NCBI GenBank assembly: GCA_016195915.1
Contig: JACPYS010000037.1
Span: 36,581-100,580 of the forward strand
Source of the DNA: Betaproteobacteria bacterium
Lineage (GTDB): Bacteria; Pseudomonadota; Gammaproteobacteria; Burkholderiales; SG8-39
DNA length: 64,000 nt
Reading direction: 5' to 3'
Shown here piece after piece: positions 8,348 through 17,849 of this stretch (position 1 is its first letter; every line of letters begins with the position of its first letter). The position numbers were made by a program, and so were the translations under genes. Under the pieces are notes generated by a model. It did no database searches. It saw only the letters and a list, made by a program, of their open reading frames with translations, and was not told the origin of the DNA.

Positions 8348-9436
8348 ATGCTTGAACTGCACAATGTCCGCAAATCGTTTGGTTCGCACCACGCAGTGTG
8401 CGGCCTTTCGATGTCCATCGCGCGGGGAAGCATCAGCTGCCTGCTCGGGCCGAGCGGCTGCGGCAAGACGACGGTATTGCGATGCGTCGCCGGTTTTGAA
8501 TCGATCGGACAAGGCGCGATTCTCATCAATTCATCGCTCGTGAGCGCGCCGGGGACGCTCGTGCCTCCGGAACGGCGCCGCATCGGGATGGTGTTCCAGG
8601 AATACGCGCTGTTTCCGCACCTCAGTGTCGCAGCAAACGTAGCCTTCGGCCTTCACCAGATCGCGAAGGCCGAGCGCGAGCTTCGCGTCACCGAATTGGT
8701 CGAGGCGGTCGGGCTGGGCGGTCTCGAGTCGAAGTTTCCGCATGAACTCTCAGGCGGACAGCAACAGCGCGTGGCGCTCGCGCGCGCGCTCGCGCCCCGG
8801 CCCCATTTGCTGCTCCTCGACGAACCATTCTCTAACCTCGACGTGGATCTGCGCGAGCGCCTCTCCCTGGAGGTGCGCGACATCATCAAGGCGAACGGCG
8901 CGACAGCTGTGCTGGTCACCCACGACCAGCACGAGGCGTTTGCCATGGCTGACGAGATCGGCGTCATGCACGAAGGCCGGATTGTCCAATGGGACAGTGC
9001 CTACAACCTCTACCACCGGCCGGTGAACCGTTTCGTGGCGGATTTCGTCGGTCAAGGCGTGTTCCTGCCCGCCAGCGTGCTCAACTCCCGGCAGGTCGAG
9101 ATCGAATTGGGCGTACTCGACGGCGACATTCCGCACGGCTGCCTTCAGGGCTGCGCCGCGTGCGGCCGCGGCTGCAGCGCTGAAGTGCTGTTGCGGCCTG
9201 ATGACGTGGTGCACGACGACGCATCGGCGACACTTGCCGAGGTCGTGCACAAGGCGTTTCGCGGCGCCGAGATTCTCTATACCCTCAGGCTCGATAGCGG
9301 CCGCAAGGTGCTTGCCATGGTGCCGAGCCATCACAACCACGCTCTCGGCGAGCGTATCGGCATCCGCCTTGACGTCGACCATGTGGTCGCATTCTCCTCG
9401 CGGGACGCGGAACCGCACCGGCACCTACCGTCCTAG
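8348..9436 (+). CDS. fbpC: Ferric iron ABC transporter, ATP-binding subunit (FbpC family) with Cys-rich C-terminal segment
   Basis: A 362-residue ATPase that powers iron import. Walker A is GPSGCGKTT (residues about 37-45), the signature is LSGGQQQRVALARAL, and Walker B is LLLLDEPFSN. The H-loop follows in VLVTHDQHEAF. The C-terminal third is a TOBE-type regulatory domain. Unusually it holds four closely spaced cysteines in HGCLQGCAACGRGCSAEV (C-x3-C-x2-C-x3-C), just before the typical LLRPDDV strand. The ATG at 8348 is preceded in frame by a GTG at 8345, so the exact start is uncertain by one codon. The gene is under a Fur-boxed promoter region shared with the permease. Confidence 0.92.
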   Translation: MLELHNVRKSFGSHHAVCGLSMSIARGSISCLLGPSGCGKTTVLRCVAGFESIGQGAILINSSLVSAPGTLVPPERRRIGMVFQEYALFPHLSVAANVAFGLHQIAKAERELRVTELVEAVGLGGLESKFPHELSGGQQQRVALARALAPRPHLLLLDEPFSNLDVDLRERLSLEVRDIIKANGATAVLVTHDQHEAFAMADEIGVMHEGRIVQWDSAYNLYHRPVNRFVADFVGQGVFLPASVLNSRQVEIELGVLDGDIPHGCLQGCAACGRGCSAEVLLRPDDVVHDDASATLAEVVHKAFRGAEILYTLRLDSGRKVLAMVPSHHNHALGERIGIRLDVDHVVAFSSRDAEPHRHLPS

Positions 9437-10203
9437 GCCCTCTCGTCGTTCAGGCTGAAGATGAAATTGATGTCCATGCCGAACTCCTTGCCGCGCAACG
9501 CGGCCGGAATCGGCACGAGGGGCTTGGCCCGAGTGAGGGTCTCCAGCGCAGCCTGATCGAGGACGTCGTGACCCGTGCTGGTTTTGATCGAAATGTTCGC
9601 AATCAATCCGTTGGCGCCGATAACGAGTCGAATCACGGCCTTGCCTTCCCAGTTGTTGTCCAGGGCGACGCGCGGATACTTCTTGTAGCGCCGCGCAGCA
9701 GAATAGATCGCGAGGCGGTACTGGTCCAGCGTACCCGCATCATCTGACGCCGCGGGCGAAGGTGGCGAGGGTCGCGTATCGATTCTCGCGATGGGGCCTG
9801 GCGCGCTGGGCGCCGATGCCGGCGCGGCCGGTGGGGCAGGCAGCGTAATTTCGGGTTCGCGCTTCGCCGCTTCGCGCGGGGGCAAGGCGGATTCAGGCTT
9901 GGACTGGACCGCCAACCCCGCCGGTGCAAGCCGCTCGACCGGCGGCGCGACCGGCTGCCGTTTCACTGGCGGCGGCGGTTCGACCGCGCGTGGCTTGGAG
10001 GGCGTCGCGGGCGGCGGAGGCGCGGCGATGAGACGCGCGACGATCGGGACCGGAACAGCATACGGATTCCTGGCGGCGTCTAGCTGAAGGAAATTGGCGA
10101 ACAGCAGGACCGCGTGCAACGCGAGCGAAGCGAATACGGCGAGAGCGAGCACGCGCCGCTCGCCCTCGCGCGCAAACGTGCCCCCGCCTAGCACCGCCGC
10201 CAT
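9433..10203 (-). CDS. TonB-like energy transducer
   Basis: This 256-residue protein has one N-terminal membrane anchor (RVLALAVFASLALHAVLLFA, residues about 17-36), a long proline/alanine-rich periplasmic linker (PPPPATPSKPRAVEPPPPVK and following), and a C-terminal TonB domain (NNWEGKAVIRLVIGANG, then HDVLDQAALETL). It would couple the proton motive force, through ExbB/ExbD, to outer membrane receptors. No exbB, exbD or TonB-dependent receptor is seen here. The ATG at 10203 starts MAAVLGGG; the frame is open further upstream but that part is not protein-like. It overlaps the end of the iron-transport ATPase gene by 4 bases, tail to tail. Confidence 0.85.
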   Translation of the reverse strand: MAAVLGGGTFAREGERRVLALAVFASLALHAVLLFANFLQLDAARNPYAVPVPIVARLIAAPPPPATPSKPRAVEPPPPVKRQPVAPPVERLAPAGLAVQSKPESALPPREAAKREPEITLPAPPAAPASAPSAPGPIARIDTRPSPPSPAASDDAGTLDQYRLAIYSAARRYKKYPRVALDNNWEGKAVIRLVIGANGLIANISIKTSTGHDVLDQAALETLTRAKPLVPIPAALRGKEFGMDINFIFSLNDERA

Positions 10204-10253
10204 GCCCTGCCCCTGGAATCCGAGCGCGTGAATATACCCCAGCGAAACGTGCG

Positions 10254-12569
10254 CTAGGCCGACACGATGCGCCAGACCTTTTCCGCTGTGATCGGCATCT
10301 CGATGTGCGCAACTCCGTAGGCCGAAAGCGCATCGAGCACGGCGTGCACGACTGCGGGTACCGACCCGATGGTGCCGATTTCCCCGCAGCCTTTCACGCC
10401 GAGCAGATTGGTGGTGCAGGGAATGCACTCGTCGAAACGCGTGACCATCGGCGGAAACTGGTCGGCGCGCGGCACGCAATAGTCCATCATCGAGCCGGTG
10501 AGCAACTGCCCGCTCTCGGTGTCATACACGGCCTGCTCGAAGAGCGCCTACCCGACGCCCTGCGCGATGCCGCCGTGGATCTGCCCTTCCACGATCATGT
10601 GGTTGATGATCCGCCCGATGTCGTCGACGCTGGTAAAGCGCGCCAGCGCGATCTCGCCGGTCTCCGGATCGATCTCGAGTTCGCACACCTGCGCACCATT
10701 TGGCCAGGACGGCGAAGACGGAGTCTCCGTCGCCGATACGCGAAAATGCTTTTCCGGCTGCTTCGCCGCGAGCTCTGCCAGCGCGATCGACCGATCGGTG
10801 CCAGTGATGCTGAACTGCCCGTTGCGATACCCGATGTCCGCTGCCGCCGACTCCAGCGCATCCGCCGCGAGTTCCTTGCCACGCGCAACAGTGTTTCGGC
10901 CGGCCGAAACCACCGCGGAACCACCGACGAACGCCGAGCGCGAGCCTACACTGCCCATGCCGTTCGCCAGATCAGTATCGCCCTGCACGATCCTCACCCT
11001 TTCGAGCGGAATCTGCAGCACCTCGGTGATGAGCTGCGTGTAACTCGTCTCCAGGCCCTGCCCCATTGCCTGGGTGCCCGAGAACACGGTGACTGTGCCG
11101 TCGGCATCGACGCGAATGTCCACTGTTTCGGTCGGCAGTGCGCCCGTCCATTCGATATACACCGCCAACCCGCGACCGCGCAATTTGCCGTGGCGCCTCG
11201 ATTCGCCGCGACGCGTGTCGAAACCGTTCCAGTCCGCCGCCTCGAGCGCGCTCTCCAGCATGCGGCCGAAATCGCCCGAGTCATAGGTTTCGCCCAGGTG
11301 GGTGCGATACGGATACTGGCCCGGCTGGATCAGGTTGCGGCGGCGCAGCTCGATCGGATCGAGCTTCATTTCGCGCGCCGCCTTCTCGATCAGCCGCTCC
11401 ATCAGGTAATTCGCCTCGGGGCGTCCGGCGCCACGGTACGCGCCAGTGGCCATGGTGTGCGTAAGTACGCCGCGCACGCGATATTCGATCACGGGCACGT
11501 GATACACGGTGGTCTGCACCTTCGGGCCGAGAACCAGGGGAATGATCGCCGAGGAGCCCACCGGCACCGCGCCAAAGTTTCCGAGGCTGTCCATCCTGAG
11601 CGCGAGGATGCGGCCATCGGCGTCGAGTGCGAGTCGCGCCTTGAAATGCTGGTCGCGGGCCATGTGCGCGGCGAGAAACTCCTCGCTTCGATCGGCGCGC
11701 CATTTCACGGGGCGGCCCAGTTTGCGCGCCGCATGGCACACCAGCGCGTCCTCCGGGCTGAGGCCAGTCTTCATGCCGAATCCGCCGCCGATGTCGCCCA
11801 CCACGACGCGGAACTGCTGCGGCTGTGTATTGAACACCGCCGCGAGCGCATCGCGCGTGCCGGTAGGCTGCTGGGTCTGCGTGTAGAGGGTCCAGCGTCC
11901 GCCTTCGTACTGCGCCAACGAACAGCGCGGTTCGATCGCATTGGCGATCAGGCGCTGATTGTGCAGCTCGATCTCGGTGACACGTGCCGCACGCGCGAAT
12001 GCCGCCGCCACGGCATTCGCATCGCCGTAGCGCTGCTCGGCCGAGATATTGCCTGCGACCTGCGCCGAGACTTGCGGCGCTCCTGGGAGGATCGCGACGC
12101 GCGGGTCGATCACACACGGCAGCTCCTCGTAATCGATTTCCAGCCGGTCCGCCGCGTCCTGCGCCTGTTCTCGCGACTCCGCGAAGATCGCCGCGACCGC
12201 ATGCCCGGCATACAGCCCCGCTCCATCGGCGAGCAGAGTGCGCAGCGGCGCTTCCATCGGAGAGCCGTCCGCCCGCTTAAAAAGCGGCGGAAAAGGTATG
12301 TGGTCCACGCCATCCGCCGCAAGATCGGCATAAGCCCAGACGGCCAGCACACCGCCTGCACCGCGCGCCGCCTCGGCGTTCATCGCTGAGATGCGCGCAT
12401 GCGCATAGGGACAGCGCACGACCACCATCCACGCCTGGTTCGGCAGGTTGCGGTCGTCGCTATAGAGCCCCTTGCCGGTGAGAAGACGGTCGTCCTCGAG
12501 CCGCTTCTGCGTGCGCGAAGAGCCGAAACGGGCTGAAGAAGGATCGAATTGGACCGCGGGAGCGTTCAT
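10254..12569 (-). pseudogene. CoxL-type molybdenum hydroxylase large subunit interrupted by an in-frame amber codon
   Basis: The gene encodes a xanthine dehydrogenase/aldehyde oxidase/CO dehydrogenase large subunit that would bind the molybdopterin cofactor. It starts MNAPAVQFDPSSARFGSSRT at 12569 and runs 673 codons to a TAG at 10548-10550 (minus strand), directly after GGIAQGVG. Reading continues in the same frame (ALFEQAVYDTESGQLLTGS) for another 98 codons to 10254. The family normally has GGIAQGVGQALFE, so the TAG replaces a CAG (Gln) codon. The active-site loop AYRGAGRPE is of the form II type, not the AYxCSFR of true CO dehydrogenase. No medium FAD or small Fe-S subunit genes lie beside it. 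It may be a recent pseudogene, a sequencing error or an amber read-through. Confidence 0.85.
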
Positions 12570-12741
12570 GCGCTATGGGGCGGAGAAACGGGAGTAGGGA
12601 TCGGAATGACCGGTACAGGTCACCGTGCGACAGGTTGGATCGCGATCGGATCGCGAGCGGCCCATGCTTCCGGAAGTTGACAAGCGCCATTTTATCAGGC
12701 GCGCAGCATCTGGTCTCCCGACACTGGCCGAGGCCCGCTTC

Positions 12742-12747
12742 TATAAT
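12742..12747 (+). promoter_or_regulatory. -10 box for the hyuA operon
   Basis: A perfect TATAAT sits 46 bases before the hyuA ATG, in the 224-base gap shared with the divergent CoxL-type gene. The -35 region (about 12719-12724) is weak. Confidence 0.4.
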
Positions 12748-12793
12748 CCAGCCAGCCCCGGGGACTGTCTCATTCACCTGTCAGGTCAAAAAA

Positions 12794-14893
12794 ATGCGCT
12801 ACCGCATCGGCATCGACGTCGGCGGAACATTCACGGATTTTCTTCTCATGGCGGCGGGAGGCCGGACCGCGGTCCACAAAGAGCTTTCGACACCATCCGA
12901 CCCTTCCGAGGGGGTGCTCAACGGGCTGATTGCTCTTGCCCGCGGTGAGGCGTCGAGCCTCGAGCCGTTTCTCGGCAGCGTCTCGATGATCGTGCATGGC
13001 ACCACCGTGACCACAAACGCCGTGCTCACAGGGAAAACGGCGCGCACCGGCCTCATTGCCACGCGCGGCTTTCGCGATGCGCTGCAGATGCGCCGCGGCA
13101 TCCGCGAGGAAATGTACGACAACCGATACCACCCTCCCGAGCCGATCGTGCCACGCTGGCTGCGGCTGCCGGCGACGGAACGAGTGACGGCGAACGGAGC
13201 GATGGTCGTGCCGCTCGATACAGCCAGTGTCGAGCACGCGGTGGGGTGCTTCCTCGAGGAGGGGATCGAGGCGGTCGCGGTGTGCTTTCTGCACGCGCAC
13301 GCCAATGCGAAGAACGAGCGCGCGGCGGCGCGGATCGTTCGCCGCCTGATGCCGCACGCGTATCTCTCCGTGTCCTCGGAGGTGATGCCGCAGGTGCGTT
13401 TCTACGAGCGCACCAGCACGACCGTACTCAATGCAGCCGTCGGCCCGATCCTCGCGCGCTATCTTGGAAACCTCACCGCGAAGCTTGCCAAGGCGCGATA
13501 CTGCGGTGCGCTGCTCGTAATGCAATCGAACGGCGGCGTCGCCGCACCCGCGGCCGTCTCGCGGCTCGCCGCGACGACGCTGCTTTCCGGGCCCGCCGCC
13601 GCGCCTGCGGCCGGCCTCGCCTGCATGGCGCCGCTGCGTGCGACCAGCTTCATCACCATGGACATGGGCGGCACGAGTTTCGACACTGCGCTGGTGCTCG
13701 ACGGCGAACCCGCCGTGAGTTTCTCGGGTTCGGTAAACCGCTACGCGCTTGCGCTGCCCAGCATGGAAATCAACACCGTCGGCGCGGGCGGTGGATCGAT
13801 CGCGTGGATCGACCAGGGTGGGCTCCTGCGCATGGGGCCGGCGAGCGCCGGTGCCGATCCAGGACCCGCATGCTACGCGCGCGGCGGCGTCGAGCCGACC
13901 TGCACGGATGCGAACCTGGTGCTCGGCTATCTCTCGGCGGAGTATTTCGCCGGCGGGCGCATGCGTCTGGACAGCGGCGCGGCGCAAGAGGCGGTCGCGT
14001 CCCGCGTCGCCAAGCCGCTCGGGCTGTCGCTGGCGGAAGCGGCGCATGGCATGGTTCATGTGATCAACGTCAACATGGCTGCCGCGATCCGGGAAGTCTC
14101 CGTGCAAAAGGGCTACGATCCGCGCGAATTCCCGCTCGTCTGCGCCGGTGGCGCGGGGCCGCTGCACGCGGCCGGAATCGCCGCCGAGCTCGGCATCGCG
14201 CGCATCGTCGTGCCGCGAGGTGCCTCGATCTTCTGCGCGGCGGGGATGCTGCGCACCGACCTGCGCCACGACTACGTGCGAAGCTGCGCGCACACCGTCG
14301 GCGAGAGTGCGGCCGGCGCCGGCAGACTGCGCCGGGCGGTGCGCGAGATGCTGGCGCAAGCGCGGCGCGTGCTCGCCGCCGAGGGAATCGTGGCCGCACG
14401 CCAGCGCATGCGCTATCAGCTCGACCTGCGCTATGCCGGCCAGTACCACGAGGTTACGGTGGAGGTATCGGCAAAGGCGCTCGCGGCGGCCGACTGGGAC
14501 GCGGTGCGCGAGCGCTTTCATGCAGAGCACGACCGGCTCTACGGCTATGCGCTGCGAGCCGAGGGCACGGCGGTGGAATTGCTCAACGTGCGACTCTCGG
14601 CGAACGGCGTGACGCAGAAGCCCGTATTGCAGCGCGAGGCACGCCGCACGCCCGGCTGCGGGCACGCTCTGAAGGGCATGCGCCCGGCGTACTTGCCCGA
14701 GCGCAAGAGCTACCGCGAGGTCCCAGTGTTCGACGGCGATCGGCTCGGACACGGCAACCGGCTGCAGGGTCCGGCGATCATCGAGAGCGCGAACACGAGC
14801 ATCCTGGTTCCCTCGGGATGGCGCGCCGAGTACGATGTGCTGGGTAACTGCATACTAAACGCGTCTGCACCACGCGCAAGGGGCTCCGAATGA
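12794..14893 (+). CDS. hyuA: Hydantoinase/oxoprolinase family protein, A subunit (HyuA)
   Basis: This 699-residue protein is the ATP-binding A subunit of the N-methylhydantoinase/5-oxoprolinase/acetone carboxylase family. It starts at the ATG at 12794 with RIGIDVGGTFTDFLL, the ASKHA phosphate-binding motif of the family. A second signature, MDMGGTSFDTALVLDG, lies near residue 285, and GAGGGSIAWID follows. The enzyme activates a cyclic amide or ketone with ATP; the substrate cannot be told from sequence. It is the first gene of a coupled operon with hyuB (4-base overlap), a VOC protein, an SDR and an acyl-CoA dehydrogenase, which suggests breakdown of a cyclic compound to a CoA thioester. Confidence 0.9.
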   Translation: MRYRIGIDVGGTFTDFLLMAAGGRTAVHKELSTPSDPSEGVLNGLIALARGEASSLEPFLGSVSMIVHGTTVTTNAVLTGKTARTGLIATRGFRDALQMRRGIREEMYDNRYHPPEPIVPRWLRLPATERVTANGAMVVPLDTASVEHAVGCFLEEGIEAVAVCFLHAHANAKNERAAARIVRRLMPHAYLSVSSEVMPQVRFYERTSTTVLNAAVGPILARYLGNLTAKLAKARYCGALLVMQSNGGVAAPAAVSRLAATTLLSGPAAAPAAGLACMAPLRATSFITMDMGGTSFDTALVLDGEPAVSFSGSVNRYALALPSMEINTVGAGGGSIAWIDQGGLLRMGPASAGADPGPACYARGGVEPTCTDANLVLGYLSAEYFAGGRMRLDSGAAQEAVASRVAKPLGLSLAEAAHGMVHVINVNMAAAIREVSVQKGYDPREFPLVCAGGAGPLHAAGIAAELGIARIVVPRGASIFCAAGMLRTDLRHDYVRSCAHTVGESAAGAGRLRRAVREMLAQARRVLAAEGIVAARQRMRYQLDLRYAGQYHEVTVEVSAKALAAADWDAVRERFHAEHDRLYGYALRAEGTAVELLNVRLSANGVTQKPVLQREARRTPGCGHALKGMRPAYLPERKSYREVPVFDGDRLGHGNRLQGPAIIESANTSILVPSGWRAEYDVLGNCILNASAPRARGSE

Positions 14894-16635
14894 AGCGCAG
14901 GATCGATCCGATCGAGGTCGCGGTGCTGCAGCGGCGGCTGAAATCCATTACCGGGGAAATGGGCCTGACGCTCCTGCGCACGACGCGCTCGCCGATCCTT
15001 AACGAAGCGCGCGATTTCGTCACCGGGCTGTACGACGCGCGCGGCCGCATGCTAGAGCAGACCGAGTACATCCCGGTGCTCGCATTTGCGCTGCAGCCGG
15101 CCTGCGAGAACGTGATCCGCTTCTTCGGCGAGGATATCCATCCCGGGGACGTGATCCTGCACAATGATGTGTTCAGCGGAGGCAACCAGAACAACGACGT
15201 CGCCGTTTTCAAGCCGATCTTCCACGGCAAGACTCTCGTCGCCTGGGCCGCCTGCAAGGGCCATCAGGCCGATATCGGCGGCGCGGTGCAGGGCGGCTAC
15301 AACCCGGAGGCGCGCGAAGTCTGGCAGGAAGCCCTGCGCATCCCCGCGGTCAAGGTGTTCGAGCGAGGGCGGCTGCGCAAGGACGTCTGGAACCTGATCT
15401 TCGCCAACATCCGGCTCGGCATCGTGGAGGAGGACATCAAGGCGCAGATCGGAGGAGCCACGGTCGGCGAGCGCGGTTACCACGCGCTGTTGAAACGCTT
15501 CGGGCGCCGCCGCCTGCAGCATCTGCTCGAAGCGCTGTTTGACAGCACCGAGCGCCGCGTGCGGCACGAGATCGCGGCGATTCCCGACGGGAGCTATCGC
15601 GGCGAGTCACATGCGTTTTACGACGGAGTCACCGACGGCACAAAGATGAAAATCCGCCTTACGGTGACGGTGAGGGGCGAGAACATCACTTTCGATTTCT
15701 CGGGTTCGGCGCCGCAGACGCCGGGGTTCGTGAACGCACCCTATTCGGCCACCGCGTCGGCGCTGCTCCTCACCTTCCTGATGCTCATCGACCCGGAGAT
15801 CCCGCATAACGCCGGGATCCTCAGGCCGATCCGCATCGTCAATCCCGAGGGCTCGTTCCTGAATGCGCGCTTCCCCGCGGCGACCACGTTCGGCAATTCG
15901 ATCACCGGACCGACCTCCGACGCGATCTTCCGCGCGTTCGCCGCGGCGCTGCCGCGGATGGTGAGCGCCGGCTGGAACCGCTTCCTGGGATTCGCCGTGT
16001 CCGGGCACGACCCGCGCCGCCGGCGCCCCTACGTGGACATCCTGTTCCTTTCGTTGAAGGGCGGCTCGGGCGGCACCTGGAGTGCCGACGGCTACGACCA
16101 TATCGGCCTGATCAACTGCGCCGGCGGGATCCTCGCGCAGGACTACGAAATGTTCGAAATTCACGATCCGCATTTCCTGCTGAAGCACGAATACCTGCAG
16201 GACTCGGCGGGTGCAGGGCGCTGGCGCGGCGGTGTGGGCGTCGAGACCGAGTTCGAGATGCAGGGCGAGAACGTGACCGGCGTCGCGTTCGGCGACGGTG
16301 TCGAGGACGACGCGCGCGCCTTCGGCCTGTTCGGCGGCCGATCCGGGTCGCGGAACGAGATCCGGCTCGATTATCCGGATGGCACCGTGCGGCGAGCGAA
16401 GACCAAGGAAATCATCCGCGGCATCCCGCGCGGCACGCGCTTCAGCCAGAAGGCGGGCGGCGGCGGCGGCTACGGCGATGCGTTAGAGCGGCCGCTCGAA
16501 GCGGTGCTCGCCGACGTGAAGAACGAACTGGTCAGCATCGACGCCGCACGCGAAGACTACGGCGTCTGGATCGATGCGCGGACGCTCGCCGTGAATGCCT
16601 CGGAAACCAAAGCCTTGCGAGGAGCGAAAAGATGA
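14890..16635 (+). CDS. hyuB: Hydantoinase/oxoprolinase family protein, B subunit (HyuB)
   Basis: The 581-residue B subunit partners HyuA. It starts with an ATG overlapping the hyuA stop (ATGA, 14890-14893). Typical family stretches are MGLTLLRTTRSPILNEARDF near residue 25, DVILHNDVFSGGNQNNDV near 85, and the C-terminal GGGGGYGDALERP. Length matches HyuB. In family members the AB complex hydrolyses hydantoins, oxoproline or carboxylates acetone; which one applies here is not resolved. The stop overlaps the start of the next gene by 4 bases, indicating tight translational coupling. Confidence 0.9.
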   Translation: MKRRIDPIEVAVLQRRLKSITGEMGLTLLRTTRSPILNEARDFVTGLYDARGRMLEQTEYIPVLAFALQPACENVIRFFGEDIHPGDVILHNDVFSGGNQNNDVAVFKPIFHGKTLVAWAACKGHQADIGGAVQGGYNPEAREVWQEALRIPAVKVFERGRLRKDVWNLIFANIRLGIVEEDIKAQIGGATVGERGYHALLKRFGRRRLQHLLEALFDSTERRVRHEIAAIPDGSYRGESHAFYDGVTDGTKMKIRLTVTVRGENITFDFSGSAPQTPGFVNAPYSATASALLLTFLMLIDPEIPHNAGILRPIRIVNPEGSFLNARFPAATTFGNSITGPTSDAIFRAFAAALPRMVSAGWNRFLGFAVSGHDPRRRRPYVDILFLSLKGGSGGTWSADGYDHIGLINCAGGILAQDYEMFEIHDPHFLLKHEYLQDSAGAGRWRGGVGVETEFEMQGENVTGVAFGDGVEDDARAFGLFGGRSGSRNEIRLDYPDGTVRRAKTKEIIRGIPRGTRFSQKAGGGGGYGDALERPLEAVLADVKNELVSIDAAREDYGVWIDARTLAVNASETKALRGAKR

Positions 16636-17057
16636 ACGCGCCGCACATCGACCATATCGGGATTATCGTCGCCGATCTGGAAGCCGCGATCGAGCGGCTG
16701 GGGCCGCTGTTTGGCGGCGCTCCCGTGGTGAAGGAGCTCATGCACGCCGGACTGCGCGTGGCGGAGTTCCACGCAGCGAACATCACCGTGGAGCTGCTGC
16801 AGTACAGCGGTGCCAACGACACGTTTGCGCGGCGAGTGATGGGCGGGCAGCTCGGCCTGAACCATCTTTCGGCGCGTGTCGAGGACGTGCAGCGCTCGAT
16901 CGCGGAGCTGCGCGCCGCCGGCCTCGAACCGATGGAGGGGTTTCCGCGCCAAGGCGCGCACGGACGCGTTGCGTTCTTCAAGCCGGATGCGCTCACCGGA
17001 CTGCTGTTCGAGATCTGCGAGCCGGATGCGGATGCCGCGCGCGCAAAGGACGAATGA
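16632..17057 (+). CDS. VOC family protein, methylmalonyl-CoA epimerase-like
   Basis: A 141-residue vicinal oxygen chelate protein with two beta-alpha-beta-beta-beta modules. Candidate metal ligands are His in PHIDHIGI (residues about 4-11), Glu in ITVELLQYSG, His in LGLNHLSARV and Glu near the end in TGLLFEICEP. This pattern and length resemble methylmalonyl-CoA epimerase. It overlaps hyuB by 4 bases and the SDR gene starts one base after it ends, so it belongs to the hyuAB operon. An epimerase acting on an intermediate of that pathway is the natural inference, but the substrate is unknown. Confidence 0.8.
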   Translation: MNAPHIDHIGIIVADLEAAIERLGPLFGGAPVVKELMHAGLRVAEFHAANITVELLQYSGANDTFARRVMGGQLGLNHLSARVEDVQRSIAELRAAGLEPMEGFPRQGAHGRVAFFKPDALTGLLFEICEPDADAARAKDE

Positions 17058-17058
17058 C

Positions 17059-17841
17059 ATGGACCTGGGACTGAACGGCCGCGTCGCGCTCGTGACGGGC
17101 GGCTCGAAGGGAATCGGGCTCGCAATCGCGAGGCAGCTCGCCGCCGAGGGCTGCGCACTGCATCTGGTATCGCGCACGCGGGCCGACCTGGAGGCCGCGC
17201 GCGAGGAGATCGCAGGGCGCCACGGCGTCGCGGTGAGCGTGCATCCGCTCGATCTCTCCGCGCGCGGTTGCGCGGAGGCGCTGGGCGCGGAATGCGGCGA
17301 CATCGACATCCTGGTGAACAATGCCGGCGCGACCCCGCGCGGCGCGCTCGACGAGGTGGACGAGGAGCGCTGGCGCAAGGCCTTCGAGCTCAAGGTGTTC
17401 GGGTACATCAACCTTTCGCGCGTGTTCTACAGGAGCATGAAGGCGCGCCGCCGGGGCGTGATCATCAACATCATCGGCAACGGCGGCGAGCGCCTGGACT
17501 ACGGCTATATCGCGGGGGCGGCGGGAAATGCCGCGCTGATGGCGTTCACGCGCGCGCTCGGGGCAGGCAGCATCGACTTCGGCGTGCGCGCGGTCGGCGT
17601 GAACCCCGGGCCGGTGGCGACCGAACGTCTGGTCGGTCTGATGAAGAACGAGGCGCAGGCGCGCTTCGGCGACGCCGGGCGGTGGCGCGAGTTCGAGAAC
17701 GGTTTTCCTCTCGGGCGCTCGGCCACGGTGGAGGAAATCGCGGCGACCGTGGCGCTGCTCGCATCCGATCTTTCCTCCTACACCACCGGTACCATCGTGA
17801 CCATCGACGGCGGCCTCGCGCACCGCGGGTCGCTGATCTGA
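17059..17841 (+). CDS. SDR family oxidoreductase lacking the YxxxK lysine
   Basis: This 260-residue short-chain dehydrogenase begins MDLGLNGRVALVTGGSKGIG at 17059, with the NAD(P) motif TGGSKGIG and the structural NNAG. At the place where the catalytic YxxxK should be, the sequence reads YGYIAGAAGNAALMAFTRAL, so neither tyrosine is followed by Lys at +4. The remainder (VNPGPVATERL, ending ITTGTIVTIDGG-like) is normal. It may belong to a subfamily that works without this Lys, or may not be a dehydrogenase. It is part of the hyuAB operon, one base after the VOC gene. Confidence 0.85.
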   Translation: MDLGLNGRVALVTGGSKGIGLAIARQLAAEGCALHLVSRTRADLEAAREEIAGRHGVAVSVHPLDLSARGCAEALGAECGDIDILVNNAGATPRGALDEVDEERWRKAFELKVFGYINLSRVFYRSMKARRRGVIINIIGNGGERLDYGYIAGAAGNAALMAFTRALGAGSIDFGVRAVGVNPGPVATERLVGLMKNEAQARFGDAGRWREFENGFPLGRSATVEEIAATVALLASDLSSYTTGTIVTIDGGLAHRGSLI

Positions 17842-17849
17842 GGCCCATC

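Noticed and set aside
10204..10479. Longer N-terminus for the TonB-like protein
   Set aside because: The upstream part is Arg-rich, runs into the CoxL-type gene and lacks a membrane anchor; the ATG at 10203 gives a normal TonB start.
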